Position numbers and translations under genes: made by a program. The notes under the pieces were generated by a model that ran no database searches, was not told the DNA's origin, and saw only the letters and a list, made by a program, of their open reading frames with translations. Positions 56,381-64,000 of a DNA stretch of 64,000 nucleotides are shown here, piece after piece. This stretch comes from Burkholderiales bacterium. GTDB lineage: Bacteria; Pseudomonadota; Gammaproteobacteria; Burkholderiales; Burkholderiaceae_C. The stretch covers positions 104,476 to 168,475 of the forward strand of contig JAIXKR010000006.1 of NCBI GenBank assembly GCA_026932235.1, given 5' to 3'. How positions within the stretch are numbered: the stretch's first letter is position 1; each line of letters starts with the position of its first letter.

Positions 56381-57031
56381 TCAGGGCTTCCAGCGCAGGA
56401 AGTTGCGGTACAGGCTCAGGCCGTGGGCGGCGCTCTTCTCGGGATGGAACTGGGTCGCGAAAATATTATCCCGGGCCAGCACGCTGGTAAAGCGCAGCCC
56501 GTATTCGGTGCTGCCGGCGCGGTGCGCGGGGTCCGCGGGATCGGCGTGGTAGCTGTGCACGAAGTAGAACCAGCTCTCGTCGGGGACATCGCGCCACAGG
56601 GCATGTGCAAGATCCTGCCGCACGAGGTTCCAGCCCATGTGCGGCACCTTGTGGCGGCTGCCGTCGGGTTGAACGCGGCCCTCGAGTTCGAAGCGGCGTA
56701 CGGTGCCCGGAAAGAGCGCCAGCCCCGGCGTGTCCTGCTCCTGGCTGTGCGCCAGCAGCATCTGCATGCCCACGCACACGCCCAGCAGCGGCTTGTGCTC
56801 GGCGGCGTGCAGCACCGCTTCGAGCAGGCCCGATTCGCGCAGGCCCTGCATGCAGGCGCGCATCGCGCCCTGGCCGGGAAGCACGACGCGCTCGGCCGCA
56901 CGCACGACCTGCGCGTCCTGCGTCACCAGGACCTCGACCTCGCTGTCCTGCGCCACATGCCGCAGCGCCTGCGACACCGAGCGCAGATTGCCCATGCCGT
57001 AGTCGACCACGGCGACGGTGCGAGCGCCCAT
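56381..57031 (-). CDS. hisH: Imidazole glycerol phosphate synthase subunit HisH
   Basis: This glutamine amidotransferase has 216 residues: [26 protein letters not shown], the nucleophile [12 protein letters not shown] and the His-Glu pair [11 protein letters not shown]. It supplies ammonia to HisF. One base separates its start from the hisB stop. Confidence 0.96.
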   Translation of the reverse strand: MGARTVAVVDYGMGNLRSVSQALRHVAQDSEVEVLVTQDAQVVRAAERVVLPGQGAMRACMQGLRESGLLEAVLHAAEHKPLLGVCVGMQMLLAHSQEQDTPGLALFPGTVRRFELEGRVQPDGSRHKVPHMGWNLVRQDLAHALWRDVPDESWFYFVHSYHADPADPAHRAGSTEYGLRFTSVLARDNIFATQFHPEKSAAHGLSLYRNFLRWKP

Positions 57032-57032
57032 G

Positions 57033-57635
57033 TCAGAGACTGCCCTTGGTCGAGGGGATGCGATCGGCGGCGCGCGCGTCCGGAGTCACGGCCATGCGCA
57101 GCGCGCGCGCAAAGGCCTTGAAGATCGACTCGCACTGGTGGTGCGCGTTCGTGCCGTGCAGGTTGTCGATGTGCACGGTGGCGCGGGCGTGGTTGGCCAG
57201 GCCCTGGAAGAACTCGTGCGCGAGCTGGGTGTCGAAGCCGCCGATGCTGGCGGCCGTGAAGTCCACGCGCATGTGCAGGCCGGGGCGGCCCGAGAAGTCG
57301 ACGACGACGCGCGAGAGCGCTTCGTCCAGCGGCACGTAGGCGTGGCCGTAGCGGCCGATGCCCTTCTTCTCGCCCAGCGCCTGCGCCAGCGCCTGGCCGA
57401 GCGTGATGCCGACGTCCTCCACCGTGTGGTGGCCGTCGATGTGCAGGTCGCCGACGGCCTCGACCTCGAGGTCGATCAGGCCGTGGCGGGCGATCTGCTC
57501 CAGCATGTGGTCGAAGAAGCCGATGCCGGTGGCCAGCTGCGCGCGGCCGCTGCCGTCCAGATCGACGCGCACGCGGATCTGCGTTTCCTGGGTGTCGCGC
57601 CGCACTTCGGCGACGCGGGGCGTGGGGGCGGTCAC
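57033..57635 (-). CDS. hisB: Imidazoleglycerol-phosphate dehydratase HisB
   Basis: This protein of 200 residues is monofunctional, without the phosphatase domain. Metal-binding repeats are [36 protein letters not shown] and [19 protein letters not shown]. Its start GTG overlaps the hisC stop as GTGA. Confidence 0.96.
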   Translation of the reverse strand: MTAPTPRVAEVRRDTQETQIRVRVDLDGSGRAQLATGIGFFDHMLEQIARHGLIDLEVEAVGDLHIDGHHTVEDVGITLGQALAQALGEKKGIGRYGHAYVPLDEALSRVVVDFSGRPGLHMRVDFTAASIGGFDTQLAHEFFQGLANHARATVHIDNLHGTNAHHQCESIFKAFARALRMAVTPDARAADRIPSTKGSL

Positions 57636-58720
57636 AGGCTGGCCTTCAGGGCGTCGAACATGGCCTTATTTTCCTCCGGCGTGCCCACCGTCAGGCGCAG
57701 GCAGTCGGCCAGCAGCGGATGCAGGGCGGCGACGTTCTTGACGAGCACGCCGCGCGCCTTCATGCCGGCGAAGGCGCGCGCCGAGTCGGGCACGCGCACG
57801 AGGATCATGTTGGCCTCGCTCGGGAAGGGCCGCACCCCGGGCAGCTCGCGCAGCCTGGCCTGCAGGCGCTCGCGCTCCTGGCGCAGCAGCGCCGCCTGGC
57901 GCGCGTACTCGTCCGCGTGGTCGAGCGCGAACAGCGCCGCCTCGGCGTTGAGCACGCTCACGTTGTAGGGCGGGCGCGCCTTGTCGATCTCGGCGATGAG
58001 CGCGGCCGCGCCGCAGAGGTAGCCCAGGCGCACGCCGGCGAGGCCGAACTTGGAGAGCGTGCGCAGCACCAGCACGTGCTCGTGCCGCGCCAGACTCGCC
58101 ATGCGCGTGCGCGAGGAGAAGGGCTGGTAGGCCTCGTCGAAGACGACGAGACCTCGCTGCTCGCCCACGGCGGCGACGATGCGGTCGATGACGGCGTCGT
58201 CGAAGAGGTTGGCGCTCGGGTTGTTGGGGTAGGCGATGTAGGTCAGCGCCGGGCGGTGCTGCGCGATCGCGGCGAGCATGGCCGCCTCGTCGAGCGCGAA
58301 GTCGGCGCTCAGCGGCACGCCGACGAAGCCCATGCCACGCAGCCTCGCCGACATCTCGTACATGACGAAGCCCGGCAGCGGCGCGAGCACGCTGGCGCCG
58401 GGGCGGTTGCAGGCCACCGAGAGGATGTCGATGAGCTCGTCGGAGCCGTTGCCCAGAATCAGCCGGCAGCCTGCGGGCAGCTCGGCGAAGGCGCGGAGGC
58501 GCTCGATCAGCTCGGCGTTGCGCGGCCCGGGGTAGCGGTTGATCGCCACGCGGCCCAGGCGCTGCCCCAGTTCCTGCTGCAGCTCGGGCGGCAGCGCGAA
58601 GGGGTTTTCCATCGCGTCGAGCTTGATGAGGCCGCGGCTGTCCTGGATCGCGTAGGCGTGCATCGACTGCACGTCCTGACGCAGGGTGTGCTGCAGGCGT
58701 TCGGAGAGCGTGGGCTTCAT
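57632..58720 (-). CDS. hisC: Histidinol-phosphate aminotransferase HisC
   Basis: This PLP enzyme has 362 residues: [54 protein letters not shown], and the lysine that holds PLP in [20 protein letters not shown] 58720 is preferred over an upstream start. It is the first his gene here; hisG and hisD, which usually precede it, are not in the window. Confidence 0.95.
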   Translation of the reverse strand: MKPTLSERLQHTLRQDVQSMHAYAIQDSRGLIKLDAMENPFALPPELQQELGQRLGRVAINRYPGPRNAELIERLRAFAELPAGCRLILGNGSDELIDILSVACNRPGASVLAPLPGFVMYEMSARLRGMGFVGVPLSADFALDEAAMLAAIAQHRPALTYIAYPNNPSANLFDDAVIDRIVAAVGEQRGLVVFDEAYQPFSSRTRMASLARHEHVLVLRTLSKFGLAGVRLGYLCGAAALIAEIDKARPPYNVSVLNAEAALFALDHADEYARQAALLRQERERLQARLRELPGVRPFPSEANMILVRVPDSARAFAGMKARGVLVKNVAALHPLLADCLRLTVGTPEENKAMFDALKASL

Positions 58721-58854
58721 GGTGCGGCGATGTCCAGGCGCGGGCCTCGGGGCTTGGACCCGCATTCTCGCCGCAGCCCCGTCCTGGCCGGCCGAGGATG
58801 CGGCGAGGGCACAATCGCCGGCCTCCTCGATTCACCTCGTTCACCTGCGCCGGC

Positions 58855-59020
58855 GCCTGCGGGCGGCTCGCTGGGCCTGGTGCTGGCCAATGTGCCGGCG
58901 GTCTTCTTCGGCCAGGCGCTGGTGCGTCGCGTGTCGATGCGGCTCGTGCGCGGCGCGGCGGCCGCCGCGTTCGCGCTGCTGGGCTTCCTCACCCTGCCGG
59001 GCCTGCCGCGGCTGGGCTGA
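58855..59020 (+). pseudogene. C-terminal fragment of a GDT1/TMEM165-type membrane protein
   Basis: A plus-strand frame reads GSLGLVLANVPAVFFGQALV then RRVSMRLVRGAAAAAFALLG. This matches the last two helices of UPF0016/GDT1 manganese or calcium exporters (LANVPAV..G....R.PL...R..AA..F..LG). The first three quarters, including the E-x-G-D-K/R motifs, are absent. Its end overlaps the LysR gene on the other strand by 32 bases. Confidence 0.6.
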
Positions 59021-59939
59021 GCGTCGCAGGCGCATCCAGCGCCAGCGCATCGACCACGGCCAGGACCTGCTCGCGCAGCCAGCGGTGCACCGGGTGGCTC
59101 TGCTGGCGCGCGTGCCAGACCATGTAGATCGGCATCTCGGGCGTCGCCACGGGCAGGGGCGCCAGCGCCAGATCGCGCAGCAGGCCCAGGCGCAGGAGCG
59201 AAGGCAGCGTCGCCAGGAGCGGGCTGCCGCGCAGAAAGGGTGGAATGCCCGCGAAGGTGGGCACGCTGGCGACGAAGCGGCGCGGCGCCGGGACGGTCTG
59301 CGCCAGCAGGCGATCGACGTTCAAGCCCTCGCGCGAGGCGTAGACGACGGTCACGTGGCCCGCGGCGAGGTAGTCCTCCAGATCGCGCGGCGCCGCGCGC
59401 GACTGCGCGTCGTAGAAGACGGCGTAGCGATCACTGAGGAGCCGGCGCTGCAGCAGATCGGCGGCGTCCGGCGGGCGTGGCGTGATGACGAGCTGGCAGG
59501 CCTCGCTGCGCAGCAGTTCGGCCTGCGGCACCCCGGCCGGGATGACGCGCAGCGTGATGCCGGGCGCCTGCGCCTGCAGACGCCGCAGCAACGGCGGCAG
59601 CACGAGGTTGCACTCGAGGTCGTTGGCGGCGATGGTGAGGCCAAGCGTCAGCGTGGCGGCGTCGAAGTCCTGGGGCGCGGCGAAGGCGCGCAGGTCCTCG
59701 ATGAGCAGGCGTGCGCGCGTGGCCAGGGTCTCGGCGCGCGCAGTGGGCACGATGCCGCGGCCGGCCTTCACCACCAGCGGGTCGCGCACGATCCGGCGCA
59801 GCTTGTGCAGCATGTGGCTGACCGCCGACTGCGTGACGCCCAGGCGACGTGCGGCACGCGTCACCGAGCGCTCCTCGACCACCGCCAGCAGCAAGTGCAG
59901 CAGGCGGCCGTCCAGGTCCGAATGATCGAAATCACTCAT
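58989..59939 (-). CDS. LysR-family regulator, probably of ligAB
   Basis: This protein of 316 residues has an N-terminal LysR helix-turn-helix (LLLAVVEERSVTRAARRLGV then TQSAVSHMLHKLRRI) and a periplasmic-binding-like effector domain. It is divergent from ligA with about 110 bases between, the classic position for a regulator of an aromatic pathway. ATG 59948 (three codons earlier) is also possible. A symmetrical site overlaps the start. Confidence 0.87.
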   Translation of the reverse strand: MSDFDHSDLDGRLLHLLLAVVEERSVTRAARRLGVTQSAVSHMLHKLRRIVRDPLVVKAGRGIVPTARAETLATRARLLIEDLRAFAAPQDFDAATLTLGLTIAANDLECNLVLPPLLRRLQAQAPGITLRVIPAGVPQAELLRSEACQLVITPRPPDAADLLQRRLLSDRYAVFYDAQSRAAPRDLEDYLAAGHVTVVYASREGLNVDRLLAQTVPAPRRFVASVPTFAGIPPFLRGSPLLATLPSLLRLGLLRDLALAPLPVATPEMPIYMVWHARQQSHPVHRWLREQVLAVVDALALDAPATLSPAAAGPAG

Positions 59940-59951
59940 GGCTGGCATGAG
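59935..59951. promoter_or_regulatory. Dyad at the lysR start, candidate LysR binding site
   Basis: CTCATG, spacer GCTGG, CATGAG: perfect six-base arms over the LysR start codon, in the divergent lysR/ligA region. Auto-control would fit. Part of the symmetry arises from the two in-frame ATG codons, so it may be chance. Confidence 0.35.
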
Positions 59952-60050
59952 TATCGCCGCCTTGATCGCCGCCAAGGCCCGCCCGCACACTGCGGCGGGA
60001 CGCCGCGGCAGACGGCGCGCGCCATTTCCACCCCCTCCAGGAGACCCAGG

Positions 60051-60398
60051 ATGAGCCAAGCCAAGCCATCGATTCCGGGCACGACGGTGTTCGACAGCGT
60101 CGCCGCGCGCAAGGGCTACGCCCTCAACAAGATGTGCTATTCGTTCAACGAGGCCGCCAACCGCGCCGCCTTTCTCGCCGACGAGGATGCCTACTGCGCC
60201 AAGTTCGGGCTCAACGAGGCGCAGCGCGAAGCGATCCGCGCGCGCAACGTGCTGCAGCTGATCGCCGCCGGCGGCAACGTCTACTACCTGGCCAAGTTCG
60301 CCGGCATCTTCGGGCTCGACGTGCAGGACATCGGCGCGCAGCAGACCGGCATGAGCAAGGACGAATTCAAGGCCAAGCTCGTGGCCGCGCGCGGATAA
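60051..60398 (+). CDS. ligA: Protocatechuate 4,5-dioxygenase alpha subunit (LigA)
   Basis: This small subunit of an extradiol ring-cleavage dioxygenase has 115 residues. It carries the LigA features KGYALNKMCYSFNEAANRAA and NVLQLIAAGGNVYYLAKFAG. ATG 60051 has AGGAG upstream. It forms the lid of the LigB active site and is followed by ligB after 12 bases. Confidence 0.88.
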   Translation: MSQAKPSIPGTTVFDSVAARKGYALNKMCYSFNEAANRAAFLADEDAYCAKFGLNEAQREAIRARNVLQLIAAGGNVYYLAKFAGIFGLDVQDIGAQQTGMSKDEFKAKLVAARG

Positions 60399-60410
60399 GG
60401 GAGCTTCACC

Positions 60411-61250
60411 ATGGCCAACATCATCGGCGTCATCAACACCAGCCACGTGCCGGCCATCGGCGGCGCGATCGCGCGTCGGGCGCAACAGGAACCCTACTGG
60501 AAGCCCTTCTTCGACGGCTACGTGCCGGTGCAGAAGTGGGTCGCGCAGAAGAGGCCCGACGTCGTCGTCACCTTCTACAACGACCACGGCCTGAACTTCT
60601 TCCTCGACAAGATGCCGACCTTCGCCGTCGGCGCCGCGCCCGAGTACGCCAACGCCGACGAGGGCTGGGGCATCCCCACGCTGCCGGTGCTGCGCGGCAA
60701 CCAGGACCTGTCCTGGCACCTCATCGAGGCCCTGGTCGATGCCGAGTTCGACCCCGTCACCTGCCAGGAGATGGTCATCGACCACGGCGTCTCGCTGCCC
60801 ATGGCGCTGTTCTGGCCGGATCAGCAGTGGCCGGTGTCGCTGGTGCCGATCTGCATCAACACGGTGCAGCACCCCCTGCCCAGCGCCACGCGCTGCTGGA
60901 AGCTCGGCGAGGCCGTGGGCCGCGCCATCGCCAGCTTCCCCGGCGACGCGCGCGTGCTCGTCGTCGGCACCGGTGGCCTCAGTCACCAGCTCGACGGCGA
61001 GCGCGCCGGCCACATCAACCGCGACTTCGACCTGCGCTTCATCGAAAGCCTGGTCTCCGACCCGCGCTGGGCGACGCAGTACAGCAACTACGAGCTGGTC
61101 GAGAAGGTGGGTACGCAGGGCATCGAGCTGCTCATGTGGCTGGCCGCGCGCGCCACGCTGGACGAGGCGAGGAAGGTGCACTCGAACTACCACATCCCGA
61201 TCAGCAACACCGCCTCGGGCCTGCTCGTGCTGGAACCCGCCGGCAACTGA
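60411..61250 (+). CDS. ligB: Protocatechuate 4,5-dioxygenase beta subunit (LigB)
   Basis: This catalytic subunit has 279 residues. Iron ligands are expected in GVINTSHVPAIGGAI (His12) and TFYNDHGLNFF (His near 59), with Glu near residue 240, and the catalytic base in VVGTGGLSHQLDG. It opens protocatechuate, or a close relative such as gallate, between C4 and C5. No ligC, ligI, ligJ or ligK homologue is near, so later steps must be encoded elsewhere. Confidence 0.9.
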   Translation: MANIIGVINTSHVPAIGGAIARRAQQEPYWKPFFDGYVPVQKWVAQKRPDVVVTFYNDHGLNFFLDKMPTFAVGAAPEYANADEGWGIPTLPVLRGNQDLSWHLIEALVDAEFDPVTCQEMVIDHGVSLPMALFWPDQQWPVSLVPICINTVQHPLPSATRCWKLGEAVGRAIASFPGDARVLVVGTGGLSHQLDGERAGHINRDFDLRFIESLVSDPRWATQYSNYELVEKVGTQGIELLMWLAARATLDEARKVHSNYHIPISNTASGLLVLEPAGN

Positions 61251-61297
61251 CGATCGCCCTTCAGGCCCGACTGCGGGCTGCCGATAACCCCATCACG

Positions 61298-61519
61298 ATG
61301 AACGGCATTCTTGCGATCGGGGCCTCCGGCATGCGCGCCGCGATGGCCGGACTGCACGGTTCGGCCGGCCGCATCGCGCGCGCCGCGGCGGCGCCGGAGG
61401 TCGATCTCGAGGTCGAGGCCGTGCAGCAGATCCAGGCCAGCCACCAGTTCATCGCCCATGCCAAGCTGGTGAAGACGGCCGATGACATGCTCGGCACGCT
61501 GGTCGATACCTTCGCCTGA
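61298..61519 (+). CDS. Small flagellar-rod-like protein
   Basis: This protein of 73 residues has an N-terminus (MNGILAIGASGMRAAMAGLH) and C-terminus (VQQIQASHQFIAHAKLVKTA then DDMLGTLVDTFA) that recall the two ends of flagellar rod/hook proteins, with the middle missing. Short proteins of this type occur in Burkholderiales, so it may be a real small gene. It follows ligB after 47 bases and no other flagellar gene is near. Confidence 0.6.
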   Translation: MNGILAIGASGMRAAMAGLHGSAGRIARAAAAPEVDLEVEAVQQIQASHQFIAHAKLVKTADDMLGTLVDTFA

Positions 61520-61745
61520 ACCGCCTGCCTGGACCGGTCGTCAACCAGCCGCCGCGTTGGCTCGTTGAAGCCCGAGGGAGCCGGGCTGGGTGTGGTACGA
61601 ACGCCACGAAGGCACCTGGACACGTCTGCATCAAGGCGCAGACGCATCGATGGCAGACAATGGAGGGCGTTCCGGCAGTCGCCGCGCCCGCGCGGCAAGC
61701 TGGCCCGGACTCTCCTGCGATCAAGACTGAAAGGACATTTGCACC

Positions 61746-62057
61746 ATGATCCGACGCGCCCTGTTCCTGTCGGCCCTGCTGGCCACGGCCTCGGCCCCCG
61801 CCCTGGCCGATCTGGCTATGGCCAAGAAGTACAACTGCACGGCCTGCCACGCCACTGACAAGAAGCTGGTCGGCCCGGCCTACCAGGAAGTGGCCAAGAA
61901 GTACGCCGGCAAGAAGGACGCCGAGGCGGAACTGGTCACGCACATCAAGAAGGGCAGCACCGGCCGCTGGGGCCCGGTGCCGATGCCGCCGAATGCCGCG
62001 GTGCCCGATGCGGACGTCGCCTCGCTGGCGAAGTGGATCCTGGCCGGTGCCAAGTAG
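61746..62057 (+). CDS. Small periplasmic cytochrome c (class I)
   Basis: This protein of 103 residues has a signal peptide (MIRRALFLSALLATASAPAL, cleaved after AD-A), one haem site (YNCTACH), LVGPAYQEVAKKYAGK and the Met ligand in GPVPMPPNA. It is a c5/c551-type electron carrier of the periplasm. It has its own strong terminator and seems a single-gene unit. Confidence 0.92.
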   Translation: MIRRALFLSALLATASAPALADLAMAKKYNCTACHATDKKLVGPAYQEVAKKYAGKKDAEAELVTHIKKGSTGRWGPVPMPPNAAVPDADVASLAKWILAGAK

Positions 62058-62082
62058 GCCCTTGCCGAGAGCCTGATTCCTG

Positions 62083-62108
62083 GATGGGCGGCCCGCGGGC
62101 CGCCCATC
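62083..62108. terminator. Terminator after the cytochrome c gene
   Basis: GATGGGCGGCCCG followed at once by CGGGCCGCCCATC: a perfect 13-bp palindrome 25 bases after the stop, followed by TCACTTCTC. It can serve both this gene and the convergent proA. Confidence 0.75.
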
Positions 62109-62153
62109 TCACTTCTCGGGGTCGCGTTGCACCGGAGAGGGCGATGGTCGGGG

Positions 62154-63428
62154 CTACCCGCGCTGCTCGCCCTGGCCGAGAACGATCCACTTCAGCGAGG
62201 TCAGTCCCTCGAGGCCGACCGGGCCGCGGGCGTGGAACTTGTCGGTGCTGATGCCGATCTCGGCGCCCAGGCCGTACTCGAAGCCGTCGGCGAAGCGCGT
62301 GCTCGCATTGACCATGACGCTGGCCGAATCGACCTCGCGCAGGAAGCGCATCGCGTTCGGATGGTTCGTCGTCAGGATGGCGTCGGTGTGGTGCGAGCCG
62401 TAGCGGTTGATGTGCGCGATCGCTTCGTCCAGCGAGTCGACGAGCTTGATGCTGATGATGCGGTCCAGATACTCGGTGGCCCAGTCGTCCTCGCTCGCGG
62501 CGACGACCCCGGCACGCGGCGCGAGGATCGCCGCGGCGCGCGCGCAGCAGCGCATCTGGATGCCCTTGGCGACGAAGACGTCGCCGATGGCCGGCAGGAA
62601 GCCCGCAGCCTGCGCGGCGTGGACGAGCAGTGATTCGGCGGCGTTGCAGGGGCTGAGCTTCTGCGTCTTCGCGTTGTCGGTGACGGCCACCGCCATCGCC
62701 AGGTCGACCTCGGCGTCGACGTAGACGTGGCAGTTGCCGTCCAGGTGCTTGATCACCGGCACGCGCGCCTCGCGGCTGATGCGCTCGATGAGGCTCTTGC
62801 CGCCGCGCGGGATGATGACGTCCACGCTCTCGGGCATGGCAATCAGGTGGCCGACGGCGGCGCGATCGGGGGTCTCGACGAGCTGCACCGCGTCCTGCGG
62901 CAGCCCGGCTTCGGCCAGCGCGGCCTGCACCAGGCGCCAGAGCGCGAGGTTGGAGTGCAGCGCCTCCGAGCCGCCGCGCAGGATGCAGGCGTTGCCGCTC
63001 TTGATCGCCAGCGAGGCGGCCTCGATGGTGACGTTGGGGCGGCTCTCGTAGATCATGCCGAAGACGCCCAGCGGCACGCGCATGCGGCCGACGCTGATGC
63101 CGCTGGGGCGGCGTCTCATGTCGCCGATCTCGCCGATCGGATCGGGCATGGCGGCGATCTGCTCGCAGCCCTGCGCCACCGTCTCGACCGCCTGCGGTGT
63201 GAGCTTCAGGCGGTCGACCATCGGCTCGGCGAGGCCGGCGGCGCGAGCGGCGGCCAGGTCCTGCGCGTTGGCGGCGGCCAGCGGCGCGCCGGCCTTGCGC
63301 AGCCGCTGCGCCAGCGCCAGCAGCGCGGCGTTCTTGGCGGCGGTGCCGGCGGCGGCCATCCGCGTCGCCGCCGCGCGCGCGGTGGCCCCGAGGTGGGCCA
63401 TGTAGGCGGGAAGATTGCTCGCGTCCAT
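62154..63428 (-). CDS. proA: Gamma-glutamyl phosphate reductase ProA
   Basis: This protein of 424 residues reduces glutamyl 5-phosphate to the semialdehyde in proline synthesis. Motifs: [28 protein letters not shown]-like [39 protein letters not shown] and the catalytic Cys in [18 protein letters not shown] 63428 is the family start. It is convergent with the cytochrome c gene. Confidence 0.95.
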   Translation of the reverse strand: MDASNLPAYMAHLGATARAAATRMAAAGTAAKNAALLALAQRLRKAGAPLAAANAQDLAAARAAGLAEPMVDRLKLTPQAVETVAQGCEQIAAMPDPIGEIGDMRRRPSGISVGRMRVPLGVFGMIYESRPNVTIEAASLAIKSGNACILRGGSEALHSNLALWRLVQAALAEAGLPQDAVQLVETPDRAAVGHLIAMPESVDVIIPRGGKSLIERISREARVPVIKHLDGNCHVYVDAEVDLAMAVAVTDNAKTQKLSPCNAAESLLVHAAQAAGFLPAIGDVFVAKGIQMRCCARAAAILAPRAGVVAASEDDWATEYLDRIISIKLVDSLDEAIAHINRYGSHHTDAILTTNHPNAMRFLREVDSASVMVNASTRFADGFEYGLGAEIGISTDKFHARGPVGLEGLTSLKWIVLGQGEQRG

Positions 63429-63457
63429 GAGCCGGGATTCTCCCCGATCGGGTGCGA

Positions 63458-63493
63458 TCAGGTCGACGGTCAGGTCGACGGTCAGGTCGACGC
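63458..63493. repeat. 12-bp tandem repeat, three copies
   Basis: TCAGGTCGACGG is repeated three times in a row, with one change in the last base of the third copy. It spans the gap between proA and the AEC gene and includes the AEC stop codon. Slippage could change the copy number without touching either protein. Confidence 0.7.
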
Positions 63494-64000
63494 CAGCCAG
63501 GTGAGCACGGACAGCCACAGCGAGGCCGTGGCGACGAAGGCGACCGTGCTGACGACGATGCCCGCGTTGGCCTCGGCCTCCAGCGTGCGATAGCGCTGCG
63601 CGAACATCAGCGTGTTGCTGCCCGCCGGGAGAGCGGCCATCAGCACGGCCACCGACAGCGGCAGTCCGCTGAGGCCGAAGCCCCAGCGGGCGACGAGCAG
63701 CACCAGCGCCGGTTGGACCAGCAGCTTGAGCGCGCTCGCCCGCGCGACGCCGCGCAACTGCTCGCGTCGCACCGGGTCGTAGGCCAGCGTCAGGCCGATC
63801 GAGACGAGGCACACCGGCACCACGGCCGAGCCGAGCACGGCCAGGGCCTCGTCGAGCACGGGATGCAGGCCGATTCCCGAGAGGTTCCAGAGCAGCCCGA
63901 GCAGGACCGGCAGCACGACCGGGTGGACGACGGTGTTGCGCAGCGTCGGCCCCAGTGCCGAGGCCTGCCCGTCGCGGGCGCGCGCGCGCGCCAGGTCGAG
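63482..64000 (-). CDS. AEC-family transporter (5' end outside window)
   Basis: This is the C-terminal 172 residues of an auxin-efflux-carrier-type membrane protein. Visible features are [55 protein letters not shown] and a final helix. In bacteria this family moves malate, malonate or other organic acids. The frame is open to the right edge, so start and specificity are unknown. Confidence 0.82.
   Translation of the reverse strand, partial: LDLARARARDGQASALGPTLRNTVVHPVVLPVLLGLLWNLSGIGLHPVLDEALAVLGSAVVPVCLVSIGLTLAYDPVRREQLRGVARASALKLLVQPALVLLVARWGFGLSGLPLSVAVLMAALPAGSNTLMFAQRYRTLEAEANAGIVVSTVAFVATASLWLSVLTWLAST

Overview
The window is high-GC chromosomal DNA of a betaproteobacterium, most likely order Burkholderiales and plausibly near the Rubrivivax/Leptothrix/Ideonella group. 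This rests on conserved gene neighbourhoods (hrcA facing nadK-recN-rapZ; mutY-dynamin-mutM facing TPR-lolB-ispE-tRNA-Gln-prs-rplY; hisC-B-H-A-F), frequent ATGA/GTGA overlaps, LigAB-type aromatic ring cleavage and several PEP-CTERM proteins. The species is inferred from remembered synteny, not from a search.

Layout. 1-2.9 kb: end of a branched-chain-amino-acid-type ABC importer. 3-9 kb: a purine (urate/allantoin) catabolic cluster with its GntR regulator, including a UraD-allantoate amidohydrolase fusion. 9-11.3 kb: a hemerythrin protein, a VWA protein, and EAL and IS91-transposase scraps. 11.4-21.9 kb: a self-contained uptake and CoA-degradation cluster (LivFGHM, binding protein, acyl-CoA ligase, enoyl-CoA hydratase, thiolase, SDR, TetR) with a candidate TetR operator in front. 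22.2-26.2 kb: a scrapyard of broken genes (traG, DUF4143-type ATPase, glutaredoxin, IS91 transposase) around two PEP-CTERM genes. 26.4-30.9 kb: a three-gene ABC exporter. 31-32.1 kb: a transposase stub, a small membrane protein, a CAT-anticodon tRNA and a decayed copy of its 5' half. 32.2-48 kb: housekeeping blocks, with a PEP-CTERM gene placed between hrcA and nadK. 48.1-52.7 kb: a PEP-CTERM/PrsT cassette between rplY and pth, flanked by two direct repeats that look like group II intron 3' ends. 52.7-58.7 kb: pth, coaD, rsmD and a partial his operon. 58.8-64 kb: a GDT1 stub, LysR with ligAB, a flagellar-rod-like small protein, cytochrome c, proA and the end of an AEC transporter.

The most interesting signals are structural. 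(i) Two 146-bp direct repeats, about 95% identical and each carrying the last codons of an intron maturase plus domains V and VI, bracket a PEP-CTERM/PrsT cassette. (ii) Two complementary pieces of an IS91-type transposase, in the same orientation, bracket the 14-kb catabolic/PEP-CTERM island. (iii) mutY seems to start at CTG, overlapping the upstream stop as CTGA. (iv) A decayed half-tRNA copy lies beside the intact tRNA. (v) Four PEP-CTERM proteins and PrsT occur at three separate places with no exosortase in the window, one with a good sigma-54 promoter.
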